This document shows, in pieces, positions 55,058 to 64,000 of a stretch of 64,000 bases of DNA (position 1 is its first letter; each line of letters opens with the position of its first letter). The position numbers were made by a program, and so were the translations under genes. Below the pieces are notes generated by a model. The model did no database searches and was not told the origin of the DNA. It saw nothing but the letters and a program-made list of their open reading frames with translations. Location: NCBI GenBank assembly GCA_001414485.1, contig LLEY01000072.1, positions 62,001 to 126,000 on the forward strand, written 5' to 3'. The DNA is from Calycina herbarum (Eukaryota; Ascomycota; Leotiomycetes; Helotiales; Pezizellaceae).

Positions 55058-57300
55058 ATGGCTTCAGTTACTTCCCTCGACAAAGATATGCGCAAACTGC
55101 GCCTGGATCGATACACCCCCCAAGCGGCAAATGAAGTACGTTCCTTTATTGAAGAATCCTTGGGAGAACGGTTGGCGCCGGGAGATCTCCTCGACAGTCT
55201 GAAAGATGGAGTCGCTCTTTGCAAGTATGTTTCCATAGTGTCGCCTTTCTCTACCATCTGCTGACTGTTTATTCTCTCAGACTCGTCAATTTAGCTGTAC
55301 CAAACACTCTACGATTCAAAGCGAGGGCTGTAATGCCTTTTGTACAGATGGAGAACATCTCCCTCTTCCTTCAAGCATGCCAGAAACCCCCCTTCAACCT
55401 CCAATCGCACGATATTTTCCTCACCGTCGACCTCTACGAATCGAAGGACCCCGCGCAAGTTTTACAATGCTTAGGCTCATTCAGCAGAGCAGCGCATCGC
55501 ATTGCGCCTAATCACTTCCCAAATCCCATCGGTGGAAAGTCCCGTGGTGGTGTTATGAGTCCTCAAGCAACAGGCGCAGTTGGTGGTGGAAGTTATGGTA
55601 GACCGAGGGGACATTCCAACACAAGCAACTCATCTTCTGCTTACAACCCAACGTCGAGAGCGGCTCCTTCCTTGACCTCGAGCAAAACCGGCGATTCGAA
55701 TGGTGGTCGATGGAGTCCTACGAAAAATGGTGGCACGCCCATGTCACCCGGCGGGGTTAGCAGTTGGAGTAAAAAGGCCGACGAAGGGGCGACATCCCCC
55801 GCTTGGAATATCGCACAATATGGTTATATGGGAGGTGCAAGTCAGGGGAATCTAGGGGTATCATTTGGAGGAAGACGACAAATTACAAGTGCTGGTCCAC
55901 ATGTTCCGAATATGGCAGAGAAAATAAAGCTGCGAAAGGAAAGAGAGGCGGAAGTGCTGCGATTAAAGCAAGAAGCAGAGGAAGAGGAGAAAAGAAGAAT
56001 GGAGGAACAGGCTGCTGAGGAGGAGAGAGCACGATTAGCAGAAGAAGCGAGATGGGCTGACGAGGCGAAGAAATTGCGGGAACAGGAAAGACAAAAGGCC
56101 GCGGAAGAAAAGCGGAGATGGGAGGAAGAAGAACAGAGATGGCGGATAGAAGAAGAGAGACGCCAAAAGGAAGAGGAAGAAGCTGATGCAAGAATGCAGG
56201 TAGAACGGAAACGAGCTCGAGGAAATAGCGATGCCAGATTACGAGGTCAATTTTTAAGTCAATACCAGGCAGAAAACACCCAAAGCAATGGATCTGAGAG
56301 CGATCGGATTAAGGATTTGGAGAGACAATTGGAACAAGCACGGGAAAGAGAACGCCAATACGAGAACGAACGGCAGGCAAAGATAGCCCAGAGAAATCAG
56401 AGAAGCCATGAGGAAAGTCGCGAAGAAATCGAAGAGCATGATTTCTCAAATCGGATAAAGGAAGAAATGACCAGACCACAAGCTCAATCACGAAGTCGCC
56501 CTCCTCAGTCGCATAAGAACGGTGACGAGGAATGGCGCAAAAATGAACGCGAATACCTTCGGAAACAATGGTCTTCGCCTCAGGGAAGTGACCATCAAAG
56601 CCCACCTCTATCCAAATCACCACGTCCTCTACCAGAACCAACACTTCCACCTCGTGTAACAAAGCATAATTCGGGATCGAGACCCCTTCCAGAACCTACA
56701 CCACGAGTAGCGAAGCATAATTCCGGCTCAAGACCACTCCCCGAACCAGCACCGCGTGTAGTGAAGAACAACACAGGCTCAAGACCACTCCCGGACCCAT
56801 CAAAATACGCCTCCTTATCAAAACCATCAACACCGAAACCACAACCACCTACCCCCAACCCAAGAACCTCATCCCAAAACCGCACAGATCGCTACCTATC
56901 CTCCAACCCCGCACCCCAACAAGCCCGACCACAAACCACCTACTCCAACGAACTCGGCAACTTTGACAGCACCGCTGAACGAGACGCCGAAGATCGTCGT
57001 CGTGTGGCATCCCAGCAGAAGACTAAAGCTGGGGGATGGGCATCGAAATCTTTGTTAGAGAGAGAGATGGAGATGGAGCGTCAACGACAGCAGGAATGGG
57101 AGGAGTCGCAGAAGGAGATTAAGGCCAAGGTTCCGACTGGTGCGGGGGTTGATGGGATTGGAGGGGGCATTGGAGGGAAGTGGGATGTTAATCAGTGGAC
57201 TGGGTATACGGGGGGTGATGGTCAGAATCGGGGGACGCAGGGGATTGGGAGTGGGAGACGGCAAATTGTTGGTCCTAGACCTCCGCCTCCTGGACGTTGA
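55058..57300 (+). CDS. calponin-homology domain protein with long coiled coil
   Basis: Spliced as join(55058-55224, 55281-57300), 728 residues. The 56-nt intron has a GTATGT donor and CTCTCAG acceptor, and splicing completes LCKLVNLAVPNTLRFK. The CH domain occupies about residues 18-150 (SFIEESLGERLAPGDLLDSL, KDGVALCKLVN, MPFVQMENISLFLQACQ, DLYESKDPAQVLQCL), as in the transgelin/calponin actin-binding group (yeast Scp1, fission yeast Stg1). A Gly/Ser region follows with a SQGNLGVSFGGRRQI motif like a calponin repeat. A charged Glu/Arg/Lys coiled coil covers about 285-450. Then come three near-repeats of GSRPLPEP.PRVxKxN (about 520-570) in a Pro-rich tail, and a basic C terminus ending RPPPPGR. 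Much longer than yeast Scp1 (about 200 aa), but extended forms are usual in filamentous fungi as far as I know. Probably an actin cytoskeleton factor. Confidence 0.88.
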
Positions 57301-58045
57301 TGCTTTTTTGAAGTTGCGAATTGGTGGATTGTGACGGTCTTTTGTTGTCTGATTCTGCATTTCTTGGAGCGGGTGGGTGCTTTTGTTTTGTACATTGGGC
57401 ATGGGTGTTTTCTCTTTTCACGGGCTTGCGTTGGAGCTGGGAAAGGGTTTTTGCTTGCTTGCTTGCTTTTTTTTCTTCTGGGATAATTGGAAGAATGCAA
57501 TTAACTTAAGTATGATGGGATGCCGAATGACATGTTTTCTATGAATTGAATAATTGGGGACTTTTTGCGGGTTTGGGGTTTGAGGAGCGAGGGTGTTGGA
57601 TATGATAATTCATGAGATTACCTAGATAATTATCCTTCGTCTTGAAACTTTTGTCGTAGGTATGAGCTCGCTTGAACTTGTATCTTGGAATTAACCGCCA
57701 GGATTATTCTAAATTGTATGTTAGGATAGACTATGAAGTTTTTGAAAACCATGAAAACTCCTTTCTCTCAAATGAACATCCAGCATCAAATCTCCCAAAC
57801 ATATACATATATATATTTACAATTTTTATACTGGAATGTGATCTTTTTCGAAGGCGTCAAAGGAATTCGAAATGTCCCAGGGGTTGTACTCGAGTATTGT
57901 GCTGGGTCCCAAAGCCGTGTGATTCTTGGAGGAATCAAAGGCACTGGGAGAACCTGGAACGGCCTAGGGAGTAGCTTCATAGGTTACTAGCACGGTGTTC
58001 AAAACTTTTCATTGTCGCTTTTTACTCGTACTGTCGATATATTTA
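57301..58045. other. 3' flank of the CH gene
   Basis: No gene seen. Ends at the TA target (58044-58045) of the pogo element. Confidence 0.5.
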
Positions 58046-60199
58046 ACCGATATCCCTAGTCAGTGCACGTCCCTGGCAAAAGCCCACTTCAAAACCCCCC
58101 TTTTTTACTCCACCATCACCACTTTAACCATGGCTAGAGCAGACAAATCACACCAGATCAACTTAGCAGTGGCTACATATGAAAGAGGGGAGGTTAAGAA
58201 TTATTCTAACGCTGCTAAGAAGTATGGCTGTGACCGTACTACTGTCTTACAGAGGATTAGAGGTTTGACTAAGACACGTAGGGAGGCAACCGCTTTTTAC
58301 TACCAAGCACTTACTATAGAGCAAGAGGAAGTCCTAATTCGGCAGATCAATAAACTTATAGACCGAGGAATACCACCGACTTCTTCTATCGTTAAGAACC
58401 TTATAGAAGAGATACGTAGGAGCAGAGTAGGGAAGAACTAGACTAGCCACTTTATCTAAAGATATAAGAACAGGTTACGCAGCAGTTATCTAATGAATAT
58501 TAAGAACCTTAGAGTTACTACTAAGTATATACCTATGTTTACGCTCTTCTTCTGTTTAGTATTTACTCTTATTTCCTCTCTTATTCTTACTTTACGTCTA
58601 GAAAGCTAATATTATCTTATTTCTCTAGCTTATATAAGTTATCGAGAAATATAATATAACTGCCGACAATATCTATAACTTTAACGAGAAGAGGTTTCTT
58701 ATAGGGTTCAGCTAATCTATAAAGCGTATTATAAGTCTTATAGTATACGAAACAGGTCGCGTTACTAAGAATAAGTAGAACAGTTCTCAGTAGTTTATCT
58801 TACTACTAGTATATGTCTTAGCTATCGGACGAGCGATCCTACTACTTCTTATTTATAAGAGCGGTTTAGAAGACTTATAGAGCTCCTAGGTTAAGAATGT
58901 CGAAGAACACGTAGGAGTATATTTCAGCTTATTAGAGAACAGCTGGTCGTCTAATGTCTTTAGTCTAAAGTGGCTAGAAAGAGTCTTTAAACTATATATA
59001 AAACCAAAGAGCGTAAGAGCTTACCGACTTCTCCTTATAAACAGTTACTCCTCGTATATTAATATAAAGTTTATCGACTTCGTAGACCGACATCGTATTA
59101 TTATTATAATACTACCGCCTTATATAATATACCGATTCTAACCTCTTATATTATACTATAGTAACGAGCTTAAAAGGCTTATATAGAAGTCTAGTAGATT
59201 AGTCTCTATATTAAAGCGGTTTTTCTATATAATGTTTAAAGCAGCGTAGGACCTTATATTTATAGAATAAAACATTATATATACCTTCGAGAAGGCTAGG
59301 ATCTGGCTAGTATAGAGCGAAAAGATAATAGTATAAGTGACGAAGCCTACTTCACCGATCTACGAGACTGCTAAAGACGTTATAACACCTCTTACTACGA
59401 AAGCGATATAACATGTCTACCTAAACTACGAACGATCACTGTCTAAGCTTAAAGTAAGTAAGGTCTTCTCTTCGATACGAACTCTATCTAGTAAAGTCTC
59501 TATTCTAGAGCACGAGAACCAAGGGCTACGGATAGCTATTATACTTAAGAACCAGAAGAGAAAGAAGAGCAAGAAACTTAATCTTTGTAGTGATATTAGT
59601 AAGAGAGTAGAGGTATACTCCTCTAGGAGGGTTATATATACTTGAAAGTAATAGAATAAGATAGATAAGGAGAAAGAAGCTAAAGACAAGGCAAAGGAGG
59701 AGAGAAGAGTAGAAAGGAAGGCTAATACTCTTATAAGACAACGAAAGAAAGCAGAATTAGCTAATAAGAGAGTAGAAACTCAGTTATAAAAGAAGCTAGC
59801 TACTGTAACTCCTAAAGTTCTAAAATAGAAGAAGAGTATATAAGCTCTACCTATAGCAGCTACTCTATACATATCTTAAGTTAAGAAGGGAGCTAAAAAG
59901 GGTCTAAAAGAGCTTAAAAAGCTAAGTTATATACTTATTCTCAAGGTTCTACGTCTAGCTTAAGTAGTTAGCCCTCTAGTATAGGAAACCAGGTCCGAGC
60001 GGCAGATTAGGTTACTACTTCGTGTCCGTATATAGTTTTTTGTACTTATTATCTGATTAACTACCTTTCATTGACCTATATACTAAATTACATATAAATC
60101 TAATGTGTGGTTGTTGTTTTATTTAACTTTTTACGTGGTGGGATAAAATATATAAGGGCGGGCTTTTGCCAGGGACGTGCACTGACTAGGGATATCGGT
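58046..60199 (+). mobile_element. pogo-type DNA transposon (2154 bp) with perfect 40-bp TIRs
   Basis: Inverted repeats 58046-58085 and 60160-60199 are identical over 40 bp (start ACCGATATCCCTAGTCAGTG). TA lies on both sides (58044-58045, 60200-60201). The plus strand encodes a pogo-class transposase. The N-terminal open part is listed separately. Downstream, with stops, come DNIYNFNEKRFLIG (first DDE Asp region), then a DGHSSH-equivalent block reading RLLLINSYSSYINIKFIDFV, then DRHRIIIIILPPY. RIP is severe between about 58550 and 60060, while both ends are almost untouched. Confidence 0.92.
58130..58441 (+). pseudogene. transposase N terminus (psq/Tc5-type DNA-binding), RIP stop
   Basis: ATG at 58130 (ACCATGG context) opens MARADKSHQINLAVATYERG and continues to a TAG at 58439-58441. 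The stop replaces what family alignment suggests is a Trp (GKNW), a RIP-type TGG-to-TAG change. The 103 residues form a psq helix-turn-helix (NYSNAAKKYGCDRTTVLQRI) and the start of a CENP-B/Tc5 HTH (LTIEQEEVLIRQINKLIDRG). Not RIPed up to this point. Confidence 0.85.
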
Positions 60200-60201
60200 T
60201 A

Positions 60202-61034
60202 CTGTTGGTCAGTCCTTAAGTTCGATAGCCGAGAAGTTGGCTTCGCAAGACTCGTTACGTTATGTGTAAGAATAATGTTCACGAATGAGGTTGTCAAGGT
60301 AGGTAAGTGTGAAAGACAAATATTAGGTTGAGGACAAACTTCGAGAGGTCGAGGATTGCAGTATAGTTGGTTTTTTGGAAGGTATAGTTGAATTCATAGG
60401 TTTGAGGGAAGGCGAGACAGTGTTTTCAAGATAGTTTGGTTTGGATATGTGGTGAGGTGATTTGGAGCAGTCCTTTGCGGTTAAAGTAAGGTCATCCTTC
60501 CAATTTTAATTAGCTTTCTATTTTCTCGTTCTTTCTTCTCGCGGACCTAAACGCTGTCCTGACGGGGTCTAGTGAGGGTCAAGGTTTAGTTAGGGAAGGA
60601 ACGACACCTCATTCGCTCCTGCCATTGCACTCCATCAACACCCAACCTCGCTCTTTCCCTCATACGGTCGGAGAATTAATGAACTATACGAGTTCCTTGC
60701 TGATGTCGATTTTGACGGTGTATCAACCTCTCTTCTCCAACCTCCTCGAACGGGATCCGGCGACAGAAGAGGTGTATTAGTGGCTAACCATGCAGTAGCT
60801 GAGTGGTTAAACTGGAGCCACTAATCAAGAACTTTTAGTTCTATTTAGTTATAAGATTAAGAGTTAAGAAGTTGTAGTATATAAAAGCAGCTATATTAGA
60901 CCTGTTTAAAAGCTATAATTATATAAGCTATATTAAAAGTATAAAGTAGGATTAGAGCTATCTAGATATAAACCTCTTTTTTTAATAGCTCTTATATTAA
61001 AGAAGTTATAGCTAGATTTAGTATAATTCATAGA
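60202..61034. other. flank of the pogo element, then RIPed DNA
   Basis: 60202-60830 has normal composition and no convincing gene (a 74-codon frame at 60107-60331 straddles the TIR and is chance). From about 60835 the sequence is RIPed. Confidence 0.5.
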
Positions 61035-62194
61035 ACGTGATCTATTACCGAGCTGTGTATATTACCGAGCTACGTACTTTTATTAAATTTACTACTCTAC
61101 TACTTTAACACGTGTTTTCTTCTTCTATAATATAAGTCTAAACTTAAGAAGTACGAATTATATTAGCTATTAAAGCTATTCGAACATCTAAACGAAAATT
61201 AAGCTATAGAAACGTTATAAAAATCTATAAAGTTCTTAAATCTACTTTCGTCTTAGAATAAATAGCTAACCTTCTCGTAGTAATACTAAACCTAATTATT
61301 TAAAGCTAACGAAATTAGAGGAGGAAACAATTATTCGATATATATTAATTAAGATTCTAGAGGGTTTTTGCTTTAGCTAGCTAATATAGAAGATATAGCG
61401 AATTACCTTCTCGAGGCGTATAGAGTAAAACGCGTTAGAAAGCGCTAAATAGAACGATTTGTAGTTTAATAACTAGAGCTAAAGACGTATTTTAATCGTA
61501 TTTACGACTTTTAAATAGCCTTATACGAAGATCTTAAGTTAATTAGCGTATAGTTTTAACTAGTAGAGAATATATAAGCGAAATATAGTATAGTAGATAG
61601 CGATTTCTATAACTTCGACGAGACTAGCTTTATAATAGGTTAAATCTATTCTAGAATAGTTATTACTTATACTAATCAACGTAGTAAGAGTAAGATAGTT
61701 TAACTAGGTAATTAAGAATAGGTAATAGTAATTATTATAATTAATAGCGAAGGTAGAAGTATCTTTCTATTTCTTATTATTTAAGATACTAATTACCTTA
61801 TAAATTAGTATTCTAAAACTAGCCTCTCTTATAATTAGGTTATTAACCCTATAAATAATAGTTAGATAAATAATAAAACAGGTTTAGAATAGTTAAAATA
61901 CTTTAATAAATATACTACTACTTAAGCTAAGAGTCTATATTATATATTAGTTTTAGATAGATATAAGAGTTACGAATTAGTAGAATTTTAAGAATATTAT
62001 AAGTCTTATAATATTATAACTCTTAGATTACCTTTATATTCTTCTTATCTAACTTAGCTACTTAATATTAGGTGTTTTACTATTCTTAAGTAGAAGTATA
62101 GTTAAGAAATTAAAGGGTTTATAAAAGTATATATTAATTATATTACTAAGGTTAAGTTCTTTATAGCCTTTAAATAAGTATATATTAAGTTAAT
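61035..62194 (+). mobile_element. truncated Fot1/pogo element (family of 37974-39834), RIPed
   Basis: Begins ACGTGATCTATTACCGAGCT, the TIR of element 2, and matches its inverse complement for about 1160 bp with transposase on the plus strand. Similarity stops abruptly at AAGTTAAT (about 62194), where unrelated AT-rich DNA (AACAAAACTTAAACGAACTT) begins. The right TIR is absent. Confidence 0.82.
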
Positions 62195-63290
62195 ATAACA
62201 AAACTTAAACGAACTTAACAAAGATAACTAAGTCTCGAAGGTTAGTATATAAGTAAGAAGTATAGACGCGATAGGTTATTTACTTAGAAGTAAACTCGTT
62301 ACTTATATTAAAGATATTAAATAAGATAATAAGATTAATAACTAAAGTTAAGTACGAAGCTTCTATCTAATAGCAGACGTACTAGTAAATATAGAACCTC
62401 TTATATTACTTAGATCCCTATATAAGCATAGATCCCTAGATCTCTCTAGATCTCTATAAGGATCTAAGAGGATCTATTATATAACTACTAACAGTTATCT
62501 AATAGTAAGATCCTAGAATACCTAAATACTTTTATATTACTAATTCCCTTCTATATTATCTTCTATTTCCTAGATATCGTGTCTTATCTTATTAGAGCGC
62601 TGTCTAGACTACTTACTATATATAACGTGATTTATAATACTATTCTCTTCTTAGCTTAGCATGTTCTTATACTTAAGTATAAGCTAAGAAACTTAGTTAG
62701 AGTACTAGCAGTATCCTTTCCTTTCTATTATGTCTTACCTTATACGAAAGAAGAAAGAAGAATAAATACTTCTTATAAAAAATATTAAAATAGTTTATAA
62801 TAAAATATTACTATGTTTCTACTACGCTTCTTAAAAGCGTAGATGTTTTATTAATACTTCTTAATCTTCTTAATACTCTAAATACGTTTAGTTAAAGCTG
62901 AAATATAATAGAACTAATAATACCTAGGAGAAGAACGTTCCTTATACTAGTAACTAGACCTCTATCAAAAGACAAGAGAAGAAGTTAGAGAGAGAGAAGA
63001 AGGAGGTAATAGCAAAGATTCTATAGTTACGAAAGCAGAAGGCCTTTCTTAAGAAAAGGCGATATAAGATGTCTTATTAAGAACTTCGTTTTCTTAATAA
63101 ACTTAATACTACTAAGGAAGTAGAAAAGAAAGAGAAGGAGGAGAAAGAAAGAGAGGAACAAGAGTAGTAAGAGGCAGAGGTTACCTGTCTAGTAGCTCTA
63201 CCTATTCCTACTAGTTCCTAATCCGAGATAGTTCTTAACCTAGTCTTTCTTATAGCTTTTCCTTTAAACTACGAAATATAAGTAAATCTA
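62195..63290. other. RIPed repeat DNA, unidentified
   Basis: AT-rich. 62400-62475 carries clustered GATCCCTA / AGATCTCTAT phrases. On the plus strand around 62935-63170 a broken frame is highly charged (E/K/R rich, VEREKKEVIAKI, KQKAFLKKRR), like the tail of a transposon protein. No boundaries found. Confidence 0.4.
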
Positions 63291-64000
63291 GGTTTTTCTA
63301 ATAAAACTTCTAGAGTTCTACTAAGTAATAGTTAAGATTACTTTTTAGTTCCTAAGTATTTTCTAAGTATAGGTAATCTAACTATTTAACTAAATACTTA
63401 ACTTATTCTCTAATAAGTTTATAGTTAAGAATCCTCTTAACTTTATACTTAGCGTTTAAGTTTACTAGTTGAATTTCTATAAGTAGAGCTAGTAAGGCTT
63501 TTAGTAGTACTAGTTTAAGTAGGGATATATAGAATACTAAGTAGATGTTTATTATTTTAAGTAGTACTAATTTATAATTCAAAGGTCTCTTAACTTATTT
63601 AATTTTAAATAGTCTAAGTTTTTTATAATCTAGTTTATTACTTAGTCTTTTTATATTAATATTTTTTTATACTAAGTAGACTTTATCTCTCTCTTTTAGC
63701 GTTAGCTTCTAACTACGTCGTTTATTATAGTAGTATACGTTTCTTTTAATAATAAACTATAAGTCCTCTACTAGTTCCTTATATAACCTCTTAATTTTTA
63801 AGATCTAAATATAAGTAAGTTAATTATTAATAGTTATAGACAGTAGTTCTTAGTATACTAATAATTTATATCTATAATTAATATAGAATAGTATAATAAG
63901 TATTATTTCTATTACTAAACTATTATAAGTAAACTATACTAGAAGCAGTAGTTCTACCTAGTTATCTTACTAGTAGTTTATATAATAATAAAGGTATATT
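63291..64000 (-). mobile_element. 3' part of a second RIPed chromovirus, cut by window end
   Basis: The minus strand, with stops, reads as the end of a Gypsy integrase followed by a chromodomain. It shows DKVYLV and KNINIKR, then SNKLDYK, then LNYKLVLLK near an expected MxIHPVFHVSLL block, here RIPed to INIYLVFYISLL. It ends with NYKLIRE.VKYLVK.LDYLY and ENT.E, matching a chromodomain's K-x-x-YLVKW-x-GY-x-x-x-x-xTWE pattern. The element continues beyond 64000. Confidence 0.75.

Noticed and set aside
57995..58129. Upstream start (57995) for the pogo transposase frame
   Set aside because: It begins outside the left TIR. The first ATG inside the element with good context is 58130 and begins the HTH domain.

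Overview
The window is nuclear DNA of a filamentous ascomycete (Pezizomycotina; a leotiomycete is plausible, but this rests only on gene flavour). Evidence: genes with short GT-AG introns of about 45-70 nt carrying CTAAC-like branch points; fungal-specific families (HET, AsaB/CmcJ-like, DUF6601-like, hydrolase/NB-ARC/TPR receptor); and large AT-rich tracts in which CpA and TpG are almost absent, TpA is extreme and CpG is kept. That last pattern is the signature of repeat-induced point mutation (RIP). The genome is therefore two-speed, with GC-balanced gene islands separated by RIP-degraded transposon blocks.

Layout. 1-7170: a RIP-dead Ty3/Gypsy chromovirus with 183-bp LTRs (527-6184), then two solo LTRs with perfect 5-bp target duplications. 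7635-7847: a TA-flanked MITE just upstream of a pirin-like gene truncated at its 3' end (7875-8858). 8972-9121 (minus): a tRNA-Gly(GCC) with the usual anticodon-loop intron and, in addition, a 51-nt insertion in the T arm that has every signal of a spliceosomal intron. 11228-12844: a HET gene with an internal deletion. 13600-23214: a 9.6-kb non-RIPed stretch with no convincing gene. 23215-26625: a complete phosphoinositide-specific phospholipase C. 28.7-31.5 kb: a decayed membrane-protein gene and a 22-bp-periodic repeat patch. 31487-33280: a kinase-like protein whose stop overlaps the 3' end of a converging AsaB/CmcJ-like gene (33265-34357). 35.8-41.06 kb: a RIPed block with two Fot1/pogo transposons, a solo LTR, a possible hAT scrap and another solo LTR.

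41122-49379 is an island with a C15-type peptidase, a beta-lactamase-family gene split by a 438-bp MITE, a DUF6601-like two-TM protein, and a decayed NLR-like gene (alpha/beta hydrolase + NB-ARC + TPR). 50037-57300 is a conserved housekeeping block: a BTB-domain protein, a conserved nuclear-looking protein, and a calponin-homology/coiled-coil protein sharing a divergent promoter with it. 58046-60199 is a pogo-type transposon with perfect 40-bp TIRs. 61.0-64.0 kb is again RIPed and ends in the 3' part of a second chromovirus on the minus strand.

Functionally the window mixes conserved genes (phospholipase C signalling, actin-binding CH protein, BTB protein) with self/non-self recognition genes (HET, NLR-like) and accessory enzymes. 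Several accessory genes are broken by insertion, deletion, lost splice sites or a RIP-type stop codon. The most unusual observation is the tRNA-Gly gene that appears to carry a spliceosomal-type intron.
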